Source: CAYXGE01 sp964464435
GTDB taxonomy: Bacteria; Pseudomonadota; Gammaproteobacteria; Burkholderiales; Methylophilaceae
Length of the DNA stretch: 14,762 nucleotides
Assembly: GCA_964464435.1 (NCBI GenBank)
Contig: CAYXGE010000046.1
Location: forward strand, 1 to 14,762
Direction: 5' to 3'
Shown: piece by piece, positions 7,895-14,616 of the stretch
Layout of the letters: every line of letters starts with the position of its first letter
Numbering within the stretch: the first letter of the stretch is position 1
Notes under the pieces: generated by a model
The model's input: the letters and a program-made list of their open reading frames with translations, nothing else
Database searches by the model: none
What the model was told of the DNA's origin: nothing
Translations under genes and position numbers: made by a program

Positions 7895-8449
7895 TTATTT
7901 GGTTGGCGCTACCGATGGCGCTGGTGCATTTTTATTTTTTGGCTGAATAATTGCGCGTACACGACCCGTTGGCGTTGCAGGTGTGGCCGCTTGCTGTCCG
8001 CCGCCTAACACTTGTGCATATTCTGCATTTGCGTCATACATAATGTAGTCACCATGTACAATATCTTCGCCACGTTTTACCCAGGCTTTAGTGTATAGCT
8101 CTACTTTATCCATACGCCCATCATATTCAATACGTTGGGCACTACCTTGCATAAATTCATTTTTACCATCGCGTTTTTGCTTAAACGTGGTGGGGTTACC
8201 AAGCGAAGTGCTATGCTGAAACCCATCTTTATCCTCGCGCACGGTCAATTTATCTGCATGAATAACTAGCGTGCCTTGCGTAAGTACAACATTGCCAGTA
8301 TAGATGCTGGTTTTTTTAGCATCATCCACTTGCACCGTATCTGCCTCTAATTCAATCGGTTTCTCTCTATCGGCTTTTTCTGCAAGCACATGGTGAGTAA
8401 AACACATGAATGCCAACGGCAATAGTTTAATTAAGCAGGTTTTTGTCAT
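7895..8449 (-). CDS. lptA: Periplasmic LPS transport bridge protein LptA
   Basis: 184-residue periplasmic protein that forms the beta-jellyroll bridge carrying LPS from LptC to LptD. A signal peptide (residues 1-23, likely cleaved after VLA) precedes an OstA/LptA domain at about 30-145, beginning PIELEADTVQVDDAKKTSIYTGNVVL, the usual family opening. A Pro/Ala/Thr-rich tail follows. The ATG has a GGAGA Shine-Dalgarno. It starts 11 bp after the lptC stop and precedes lptB, in the standard order. Confidence 0.95.
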   Translation of the reverse strand: MTKTCLIKLLPLAFMCFTHHVLAEKADREKPIELEADTVQVDDAKKTSIYTGNVVLTQGTLVIHADKLTVREDKDGFQHSTSLGNPTTFKQKRDGKNEFMQGSAQRIEYDGRMDKVELYTKAWVKRGEDIVHGDYIMYDANAEYAQVLGGGQQAATPATPTGRVRAIIQPKNKNAPAPSVAPTK

Positions 8450-8460
8450 GTGTTCTCCAT

Positions 8461-9204
8461 TTACTGCACATTGCTAGTTACTTCTTTAGATAAATTGAGT
8501 TTTGCCTTGGGCGCTTTTTCTATTATTGGCGTGACCTTTGGCGAAATAAAGTCAGCGGGCATATTAATTTTTTGTGCCAAGGTTAACCCACTTAATGTGT
8601 TATTTTGCTTAGATTTTTTTGCGGTGTTTGGCAGATTAGGGCTTTCATAATGCGCACGTACTTTGTGTAGCAAGGTAAAGGTATTATTTTTTTTATCATA
8701 GCGCATACCCGTGGCATAAATCACTGTTTTAGGGGCTTGTGTAATTTTGACAGGCAAAGCAGTATTGGCGATTTCATTTTTGGTATCGATGTTTAATTGT
8801 TGCGTGAGCAACACCATTTCACCTCGCCCATTAAACGCTTGTCTCACCACTTTTACATTGTCTATCATGTCAATTATCTCACCATTTTTTGACACAAAGC
8901 CACGCTGACCTTCAATTTGGCTATATGGTTTGTCTTGCGTGAAACGGGTAAAGCGTGGTCGCGTAAGTTGTGTGGTATCGTCATCAGGAAAATGCACCAT
9001 GGATGCTGCCGCCAGTTTGTAACGTAAATTGCCATTAATATCCGTTTTAGTTGAAACAAAGTTGTTCAAATAATAATCAGCATCATGTCGTTGACTACCA
9101 TCAATTTTTTTCAAAGGCGCTTGCACAGCTTTATCTATCCATACCGTAATGAGCGCTAATAAGCCCAATAAAATAGTAGGAAATAGCCAAGTTGAGCGAT
9201 TCAT
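8461..9204 (-). CDS. lptC: LPS export system protein LptC, with C-terminal extension
   Basis: 247-residue inner-membrane-anchored protein that accepts LPS from LptB2FG and passes it to LptA. One membrane anchor lies at about residues 6-24, followed by the periplasmic LptC domain at about 35-187; SQIEGQRGFVSKNGEIIDMIDNVKV and the closing TFTLLHKVRAHYE are typical. Residues 188-247 form an extra Lys/Asn/Pro-rich tail not expected from the roughly 190-residue E. coli protein. The ATG overlaps the kdsC stop by one base (TAATG). The position between kdsC and lptA agrees with the assignment even though LptC sequences diverge strongly. Confidence 0.9.
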   Translation of the reverse strand: MNRSTWLFPTILLGLLALITVWIDKAVQAPLKKIDGSQRHDADYYLNNFVSTKTDINGNLRYKLAAASMVHFPDDDTTQLTRPRFTRFTQDKPYSQIEGQRGFVSKNGEIIDMIDNVKVVRQAFNGRGEMVLLTQQLNIDTKNEIANTALPVKITQAPKTVIYATGMRYDKKNNTFTLLHKVRAHYESPNLPNTAKKSKQNNTLSGLTLAQKINMPADFISPKVTPIIEKAPKAKLNLSKEVTSNVQ

Positions 9205-9743
9205 TATCTTAAAAACGGCGCCATTTGTGCGTCAAATGTGCCTTGCGCTCTCATAATGAGTTCACATACTTCTCTTATAGCACCATGCCCTGCTTCTTTG
9301 CTGGTGATGTAGTCTGCATATTGTTTTACCAGAGGCATGGCGTGCGGCACTGTGACTCCTAGTGCACAACGACGCATGGGCGGAATATCAATCACATCAT
9401 CGCCCATAAAGACGCATTCATCCATATTGACATTCATGGCTTTGACGATTTCTTCAAACGCCAACAGTTTGTCCTCAACGCCTTGATGCACATGCTCTGC
9501 TTTAATGTTTTCAGCGCGTTTAAGTACCAAGTCAGAGGTTCTGCCAGTCACAATTGCAATACGAATACCAGTTTTTCTAATCAGCTTTAAACCCAAGCCA
9601 TCATGCGAATGGAAAAATTTGTATTCCTGACCATCATCACCTAGCCCTAAGCCACCATTAGTCATAACGCCATCCACGTCAAACACCATGACTTTAATGC
9701 GCTTGGCGCGTTCTTCAATCGTTAAATTATTCAGTGAGTTCAC
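9204..9743 (-). CDS. kdsC: 3-deoxy-D-manno-octulosonate 8-phosphate phosphatase (KdsC)
   Basis: 179-residue HAD-superfamily phosphatase that converts Kdo-8-phosphate to Kdo, needed for the LPS inner core. The catalytic motif FDVDGVMTNG contains D22 and D24; T66 lies in VTGR, K92 in the third motif, and D115-D116 in GDDVIDIP. It is the small capless HAD type that works as a tetramer. The start is GTG at 9743, overlapping the TAG of kdsD by one base (TAGTG), with an AAAGG Shine-Dalgarno at 9751-9755 and a 7-nt spacer. The next Met, at residue 19, would cut into the catalytic strand, so GTG is preferred. KdsD, encoded just upstream, supplies an earlier step of the same pathway. Confidence 0.96.
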   Translation of the reverse strand: MNSLNNLTIEERAKRIKVMVFDVDGVMTNGGLGLGDDGQEYKFFHSHDGLGLKLIRKTGIRIAIVTGRTSDLVLKRAENIKAEHVHQGVEDKLLAFEEIVKAMNVNMDECVFMGDDVIDIPPMRRCALGVTVPHAMPLVKQYADYITSKEAGHGAIREVCELIMRAQGTFDAQMAPFLR

Positions 9744-10756
9744 TATACAACCTTTGCAATCAACAAGTCGAGCATATTAAGAGCGCCGACCAATTGGCTT
9801 TGTGCGTTAATGACAAGCAGCCCATTGATTTTGTGGTTTTCCATGTGTTTAACTGCTTCTGTGGCAAGTCTATCTTGTGCTATGGTTTTAGGGTTACCAT
9901 GCATGACATCTGCAATTAAGGTTTGACTAATATCTAAGCCTTTTTCAAGAGTTCGCCGCAAGTCACCATCGGTAAAAACACCAACAGGTTGATTGTTGCT
10001 ATCAACAATCGCCGTCATACCAAGTTTTTTTGAAGTAATCTCAATCAGGGCTTCTTTGAGCGTGGCGCCAATCATTACTTTTGGCACGCGCTTGCCACTG
10101 TGCATGACATCTTCAACGCGTACTAATAATTTACGACCCAAGCTGCCGCCAGGGTGTGAGCGTGCAAAATCTTCTGCAGAAAAGCCACGCTGGTCAAGAG
10201 TGGCTACTGCTAAAGCATCGCCTAATGCAAGTGCTACGGTAGTACTTGCTGTCGGTGCTAAACCGAGTGAACATGCCTCTTGTGAAACATGCGCATCTAA
10301 ATGCACATCTGAGCGTTGTGCAAGCGTGGAGTTGATGTTGCCTGTTAAGCTAATGACCTTAGTACCTAAGCGTTTTAAATGAGGCAAAATTTGAATTAGC
10401 TCTTCATTTTCGCCCGAGTGCGATAGCGCGATTAAGACATCATTGCCAGTGATCATGCCTAAATCACCGTGGCTGGCTTCAGCGGGGTGCATAAAAAATG
10501 CAGGTGACCCTGTGCTAGAAAGCGTAGCAGCGATTTTACGCGCAATATGCCCAGATTTACCCATACCACTCACCACCACGCGCCCTTGGCAATGCAGAAT
10601 TAACTGCACAGCCTTAGTAAAGTCTTGGTTTAGCCTATTGGCTAATGCCTGAATTTCGCTCGCCTCAATTTGCAGTACTTGTTTTGCTAATTCAACAGCA
10701 TCATTCTGAGTATTGTGCAAAGTTTGATGTTTAATGTCTATTTTTGGTGCATTCAT
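9743..10756 (-). CDS. kdsD: D-arabinose 5-phosphate isomerase (KdsD)
   Basis: 337-residue cytoplasmic isomerase that interconverts ribulose 5-phosphate and arabinose 5-phosphate, the first step towards Kdo. A SIS domain at about 45-185 shows GMGKSG (64-69), HPAEASHGDLG (90-100), SHSGE (112-116) and ACSLGLAPTAS (161-171). HPGGSLG follows at 201-207, then two CBS domains at about 217-271 and 284-337. It is the first gene of the minus-strand train. The ATG has no recognisable Shine-Dalgarno (the bases before it read ACTAAGCTT), so the start or the initiation mode is less certain than the identity. It ends one base into kdsC. Confidence 0.96.
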   Translation of the reverse strand: MNAPKIDIKHQTLHNTQNDAVELAKQVLQIEASEIQALANRLNQDFTKAVQLILHCQGRVVVSGMGKSGHIARKIAATLSSTGSPAFFMHPAEASHGDLGMITGNDVLIALSHSGENEELIQILPHLKRLGTKVISLTGNINSTLAQRSDVHLDAHVSQEACSLGLAPTASTTVALALGDALAVATLDQRGFSAEDFARSHPGGSLGRKLLVRVEDVMHSGKRVPKVMIGATLKEALIEITSKKLGMTAIVDSNNQPVGVFTDGDLRRTLEKGLDISQTLIADVMHGNPKTIAQDRLATEAVKHMENHKINGLLVINAQSQLVGALNMLDLLIAKVV

Positions 10757-10837
10757 AAGCTTAGTATAAAAGGGTTTGCGCCATGAATAAAGGCAAAAAG
10801 TGATATTAAAAGTAAATATTATTCATTATTTGATTAC

Positions 10838-10858
10838 TTAGGCATATTTTTTGCCTAA
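10838..10858. repeat. Perfect inverted repeat in the divergent intergenic region
   Basis: TTAGGCA and TGCCTAA form a perfect 7-bp dyad around a 7-nt AT spacer. No T-tract follows on either strand, so it is not a convincing terminator. Its place between divergent genes would suit an operator, but no regulator is identifiable. Confidence 0.6.
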
Positions 10859-10909
10859 AATGTGGATTGGGTAAACTAGCTTACATAGGCTTATGTTGTT
10901 ATCTCATGT

Positions 10910-10923
10910 ATGATTTATATCAT
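10910..10923. repeat. Short dyad overlapping the plus-strand -10-like region
   Basis: ATGAT and ATCAT flank TTAT, giving a 14-bp imperfectly informative dyad that overlaps both -10-like hexamers proposed for the antiporter gene. Such AT-rich dyads arise easily by chance. Confidence 0.3.
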
Positions 10924-10993
10924 GACCTCAACCCAAAATTGTTTTTAAAATACGTTCGTTCTAACTTAATAATCAGAATAACCAAAAGCAAAA

Positions 10994-12967
10994 ATGCACG
11001 ATACCTTAGCCATTATTTTAGTCATGTTAACCAGCTCAGTAGTGCTGGTCGCTTTATTTCGTGTATTTAATTTACCTTCTATGTTGGCCTATTTTATGGT
11101 CGGCTTGTTACTTGGGCCGCACGCCATTGCTGTATTGCCAGATCTTGAAAGTAGCCGTAATTTAGCTGAGTTTGGTATTGTTTTTTTAATGTTTAGTATT
11201 GGTTTGGAGTTTAGCTTGCCGCAACTCTATGCCATGCGGCAAAAGATATTTGGCCTAGGTGGTTTGCAGGTTGCTATCTCGTTGGCAATCGTCATGGCTA
11301 TTTGCACGAGTTTAGGTATTGTTGCCAAAGAAGCCTTTATTATTGGCGCTGCGCTGGTGATGTCATCCACGGCAATTGTGAGCAAAATTTTAGCCGAACG
11401 CGTAGATCTCAACTCAAGACATGGGCGTTTGGCAATTGCTATCTTGTTATTTCAAGACATCGCGGTGGTGCCAATATTGGTGCTGATTCCTGCATTAAAC
11501 TCACCCCCCGATATGCTAATGACAGCGCTGGGTATTTCCTTTCTTAAAGCGGCAGTTGTATTAAGCATTATTTTATTTTTTGGCAAATCTCTTATGACCC
11601 CTTGGTTTGGCATGGTGGCCAGAAAGCGCTCAAGAGAACTGTTTATCATGAATGTGCTGATGGTGACTTTGCTGTTAAGTTATGCCACACATTTGGCTGG
11701 ACTTTCATATGCCTTAGGTGCGTTTGTTGCTGGCATGCTAATTTCTGAAACCAAATATCGCTATCAAGTGGAGTCAGACATTGCTGCCTTTAGAGATATT
11801 TTATTAGGGTTATTTTTTATAACAGTAGGCATGTTGCTGAATGTGCGCGTGATGTTTGAGCACTTTGGTAATGTCATGTTGGTGTTGTTGGGCATTATTT
11901 TAGTCAAAGCCTTAGTGGTGGGCTTGCTCAGCAGAGCATTTAAATATGAAGCTGGTGTAGCCATAAGGGCAGCCGTGATATTGGCGCAAGCAGGGGAGTT
12001 TGGTTTTGTGATTTTGGCACTAGGTATGCAACAAAAACTCATTAGCGATGCCAATTTGCAAACCGTGCTAGCTGCTTCATTATTGTCAATGATGTTAGCG
12101 CCATTCATAATTCAATACAACGGGCGCTTAGCGCGCTATTTATCTAAAAGTTATACCCGCAACCATGATGCAAAAGTGGCACAGCTACAGCAAGTGGCAA
12201 TGCACCATGATGGCCATGTGATTATTTGCGGATATGGGCGTAGTGGGCAATATCTAGGCAGATTTTTACGTGAAGAACAAATCCCTTATATTGCCTTAGA
12301 TATAGACCCAAACCGTGTGCAAGAGGCGGCGGCGGCAGGTGAAACTGTAATGTATGGAGATGCTGGCCGTCGTTTGGTGTTGGAAGCGGCGGGCGCTGCG
12401 CGTGCCAAAGCAATGGTGATTAGTTATGTTGACCAAGCGTCAGCTATTAAAATCTTACATTTAGTGCATGACTTTTTCCCTAATCTACCGGTGATTGTGC
12501 GCACGGTAGATGATACTAATATGGAAAAATTGCGCGATGCTGGCGCGGCAGAGGTGGTGCCCGAGGCGCTAGAAGGCAGCTTAATGCTGGCCTCACATGC
12601 CTTAGTATTATTGGGAGTGCCCCTAAATCGTGTGGTTAAGCGTATTCGTATATTTAGAGAACAACAGTACAAAATGTTTAAGGGCTTTTTTCATGGCATT
12701 TCAGATGCGGATGAAGCGGTGGAAAAATCAATGCCACGTTTGCATTCAGTGCCCATTAATGGCTTTGCGTTTTGCGTAGATAAAGCATTACGTGACATGC
12801 ATTTTGGTGACATTCAAGTTGAGGTAGCAGCTATTAGACGGGATGAAAATCCTGTAGAACCTGACCCTAACTTTGTGTTTAAAGAAGGTGATGTCATCGT
12901 ACTGCTGGCTAAGCCACATGATTTAATTCTTGCTGAAAAAATTATTCTTTCGGGCAAGGGCGCATAA
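10994..12967 (+). CDS. CPA2-family monovalent cation:proton antiporter with RCK domain (KefB/KefC/YbaL-like)
   Basis: 657-residue inner-membrane antiporter expected to exchange K+ or Na+ for H+. Residues 1-380 are a Na+/H+ exchanger domain with about 12 hydrophobic segments, including the family motif GRLAIAILLFQDIAVVP (144-160) whose Q154-D155 pair lies in the ion path. An RCK/TrkA-N domain follows at about 407-525, with the dinucleotide-binding loop GYGRSGQ (413-419) and acidic D436. A TrkA-C-like domain occupies about 580-650. The RCK domain suggests gating by nucleotide or another ligand. KefB, KefC and YbaL are the nearest well-known relatives; glutathione regulation is not shown by the sequence, and no KefF/KefG partner is adjacent. 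The ATG lacks a clear Shine-Dalgarno. Confidence 0.92.
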   Translation: MHDTLAIILVMLTSSVVLVALFRVFNLPSMLAYFMVGLLLGPHAIAVLPDLESSRNLAEFGIVFLMFSIGLEFSLPQLYAMRQKIFGLGGLQVAISLAIVMAICTSLGIVAKEAFIIGAALVMSSTAIVSKILAERVDLNSRHGRLAIAILLFQDIAVVPILVLIPALNSPPDMLMTALGISFLKAAVVLSIILFFGKSLMTPWFGMVARKRSRELFIMNVLMVTLLLSYATHLAGLSYALGAFVAGMLISETKYRYQVESDIAAFRDILLGLFFITVGMLLNVRVMFEHFGNVMLVLLGIILVKALVVGLLSRAFKYEAGVAIRAAVILAQAGEFGFVILALGMQQKLISDANLQTVLAASLLSMMLAPFIIQYNGRLARYLSKSYTRNHDAKVAQLQQVAMHHDGHVIICGYGRSGQYLGRFLREEQIPYIALDIDPNRVQEAAAAGETVMYGDAGRRLVLEAAGAARAKAMVISYVDQASAIKILHLVHDFFPNLPVIVRTVDDTNMEKLRDAGAAEVVPEALEGSLMLASHALVLLGVPLNRVVKRIRIFREQQYKMFKGFFHGISDADEAVEKSMPRLHSVPINGFAFCVDKALRDMHFGDIQVEVAAIRRDENPVEPDPNFVFKEGDVIVLLAKPHDLILAEKIILSGKGA

Positions 12968-13074
12968 CACCTCTGAAATCTTAATTCTTATTGGATACTT
13001 TTTGTGCCCATTAAGCACTTCATCACACTTTTAGCTTAGCCACTTTAGCGCTCAATTTATTAAAAATTTTGCCG

Positions 13075-13103
13075 ATACACATACATGTGCTTTATTTGTG
13101 TAT
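13075..13103 (+). repeat. Possible hairpin around the start codon of the LapG-like gene
   Basis: ATACACA (13075-13081) pairs with TGTGTAT (13097-13103), placing the proposed ATG at 13085 in a 15-nt loop. The stem is AT-rich and may be coincidental; a later ATG at 13109 would lie just outside it. Confidence 0.3.
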
Positions 13104-13786
13104 GCGTCATGTGTTTACTTAGGCGAAATTTAACTTCAAGCGTTTGCCATTTGCTTGTGTTTCTGTGGTTGCTAAGCCCGTCCATGCTGATGGCGGAAGA
13201 GATTGAAACAGGTCGGTCAAAAAGCGAAAAAAATTGGCAACATTTGATGCAGCAAATAAAGCCTTTATCATGGTTTGCACAACTCAATGCGATTAATCAA
13301 TTTTTTAATGCAATTCCGTTTCAAAGTGATTACCAAACTTGGGGTAGGCAAGACTATTGGGCAAGTCCTGACGAGTTATTGGCTAAAAATGCAGGTGATT
13401 GCGAGGATTACGCTGTTGCTAAATACATCAGCTTAGTTAAGCTAGGATTGGCTCCGCAACGCTTGAAGCTTGCTTACGTGCAGATTGGAAATAATAATTT
13501 CAGCATACAGCAATATCGCTTAGCGCCAGCGGCAGGACAGGGCAGGAGCGGTTTCCAAAGCCATATGGTATTACTTTATTTTGAGCACGAAAGTGCCGTG
13601 CCTTGGGTGTTGGATAATATCAACGCTACAGTATTACCTGTGAGCCAACGCTCAGACCTCACGCCTGTTTATGGATTTAATGATGAGGGTATGTGGCTAT
13701 TTAATGGATGGCAAAGTACTCAAAGTTTAGGGTTAGCCATGCGCCCATCGCATTGGTTAGACGTAAAAAAACGCATGATCCACTGA
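13085..13786 (+). CDS. LapG-like transglutaminase-like cysteine proteinase (BTLCP, peptidase family C93)
   Basis: 233-residue probable periplasmic cysteine protease. The catalytic triad is visible as C106 (NAGDCEDYA), H160 (GFQSHMVLLYF) and D177 (PWVLDNI); acidic residues around the Cys (D105, E107, D108) resemble those of LapG, which uses calcium. A hydrophobic segment at about 20-37 ending SMLMA suggests a signal peptide or anchor. LapG of Pseudomonas cleaves the N-terminus of the giant adhesin LapA and is inhibited by the c-di-GMP receptor LapD; neither a LapA-like nor a LapD-like gene is in the window. The start is uncertain: ATG 13085 and ATG 13109 both lack a good Shine-Dalgarno. The 3' end contains the terminator stem of the convergent gene. 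It lies 117 bp after the antiporter gene. Confidence 0.87.
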   Translation: MCFICVCVMCLLRRNLTSSVCHLLVFLWLLSPSMLMAEEIETGRSKSEKNWQHLMQQIKPLSWFAQLNAINQFFNAIPFQSDYQTWGRQDYWASPDELLAKNAGDCEDYAVAKYISLVKLGLAPQRLKLAYVQIGNNNFSIQQYRLAPAAGQGRSGFQSHMVLLYFEHESAVPWVLDNINATVLPVSQRSDLTPVYGFNDEGMWLFNGWQSTQSLGLAMRPSHWLDVKKRMIH

Positions 13787-13796
13787 AACATGCGTT
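13764..13796 (-). terminator. Rho-independent terminator of the minus-strand outer-membrane gene, overlapping the LapG-like 3' end
   Basis: On the minus strand AACGCATG (13796-13789), an 11-nt loop and CATGCGTT (13777-13770) form a perfect 8-bp stem that runs straight into a tract of seven Ts (13771-13765, two of them in the stem). It sits 19 bp past the outer-membrane gene's stop. The plus-strand reading has the same stem but is followed by AAGG and a run of Gs, so it should terminate only minus-strand transcripts. About two thirds of it lies within the last codons of the LapG-like gene. Confidence 0.75.
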
Positions 13797-13814
13797 AAGG
13801 GGGGGAATAAGCTT

Positions 13815-14579
13815 TTAAAAGTAATGAATAAGCATTAAACCAGAGCCCCAATTAGGGCTGCCGTCGCTGTAACCAGTCAATGCATAGAAATTAATTTTAT
13901 TAGTATCATTTAAGTAGTAGTTAATATAAGCAGAAGTTTCTTGAGCGTTCTGTGCAAAAACGGTGGTTTTCTGTTGCCAATCATAGCTAAAGCCAGCACT
14001 GATATCACTATTAAATCGATAATCAGTGCCTATAGAGCTAGACCAAATATTTTTTAGATTAAAGCCACTTGGGTCTCCACGCCACTTATAGCCAATATTC
14101 CAATAAGGTGACCAATTATTAATCGATTTAAAGAACTCCACATTTAAACCAACATCAGTTTTACCTGTACCTAGAAATTTGTCTTCATCAGCCGTAGGAA
14201 TTTTAACTCTAGCAGTTAGGTCTAGACCAACTAAATAATCTCTATCATCTAGCATTGTATAAGTGCCAGCAATGTTGATGTCACCATTGCCTTCTTCGGT
14301 CCGTCTTTTAAATGACCCATTTGCGCCGATAAAGTCACCTTCTGGTGTCACAAAGGTTGGGCTAGTGACACGCAAATAGGCGGTTGAAATACGTAAATTC
14401 CAATTATCCGTTTTGTATTTAATACTCAGTGGAAAAGCCCAAACATCCGTATCTAACGATGCGCCATAATCTCCGGTTGAATAATCAACACCCATGGTGG
14501 CAGAAAAGCGACCATCAAGCGCGTAACCTTGTTGGCTAACAGCTAGACAAAATAAACTGACAATCCATGATGTACGCAT
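13815..14579 (-). CDS. Outer-membrane beta-barrel protein (transporter/porin-like)
   Basis: 254-residue exported protein. A signal peptide spans residues 1-20 (likely cleaved after GYA), and the mature chain alternates short amphipathic strands with polar turns and ends in HYF, the C-terminal aromatic signature of outer-membrane barrels. The segments GNGDINIAGTYTML, ARVKIPTADEDKFLGTGKTDVGLNVE and YWNIGYKWRGDP resemble the broad barrel family often annotated as transporter or phenol-degradation MetA-like; substrate unknown. An AGGGAG Shine-Dalgarno precedes the ATG. The gene starts 37 bp after the stop of the tripeptide-repeat protein, with no terminator between, so the two may share an mRNA. 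It is followed by the terminator at 13764-13796. Confidence 0.82.
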   Translation of the reverse strand: MRTSWIVSLFCLAVSQQGYALDGRFSATMGVDYSTGDYGASLDTDVWAFPLSIKYKTDNWNLRISTAYLRVTSPTFVTPEGDFIGANGSFKRRTEEGNGDINIAGTYTMLDDRDYLVGLDLTARVKIPTADEDKFLGTGKTDVGLNVEFFKSINNWSPYWNIGYKWRGDPSGFNLKNIWSSSIGTDYRFNSDISAGFSYDWQQKTTVFAQNAQETSAYINYYLNDTNKINFYALTGYSDGSPNWGSGLMLIHYF

Positions 14580-14616
14580 GATGCTCCCTTAAAAATAGTG
14601 CTTAGTTCTTATTTAA

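Larger units (their letters stand above)
10757..10993. promoter_or_regulatory. Divergent intergenic region, probable promoters for kdsD (-) and the antiporter gene (+)
   Basis: 237 bp, very AT-rich, between two divergently read genes, so both must have promoters here or nearby. For the plus strand, TTGTTA at 10896-10901 and TATCAT at 10918-10923 with a 16-bp spacer is a plausible sigma-70-like pair; TATGAT at 10909-10914 is another -10-like hexamer. For the minus strand, TATACT at 10763-10768 resembles a -10, but it lies so close to the kdsD ATG that the mRNA would be almost leaderless, and no good -35 accompanies it. All of these are weak matches. No coding sequence or RNA gene is recognisable. 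Confidence 0.4.

Noticed and set aside
10867..11070. Small open frame on the plus strand ahead of and overlapping the antiporter gene
   Set aside because: It starts with a non-ATG codon, overlaps the antiporter's start in another frame and has no ribosome binding site or recognisable motif.
11764..12108. Minus-strand open frame within the antiporter gene
   Set aside because: It is antisense to conserved membrane segments of the CPA2 domain and looks like a composition-driven shadow.
12968..13084. Terminator after the antiporter gene (GTGC...GCAC near 13002-13016)
   Set aside because: The stem is only 4 bp and no T-tract follows on either strand.
13799..13805. G7 tract as a phase-variable switch
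   Set aside because: It lies between two stop codons outside any coding or promoter region, so a length change would not shift a frame or alter a -10/-35 spacing.
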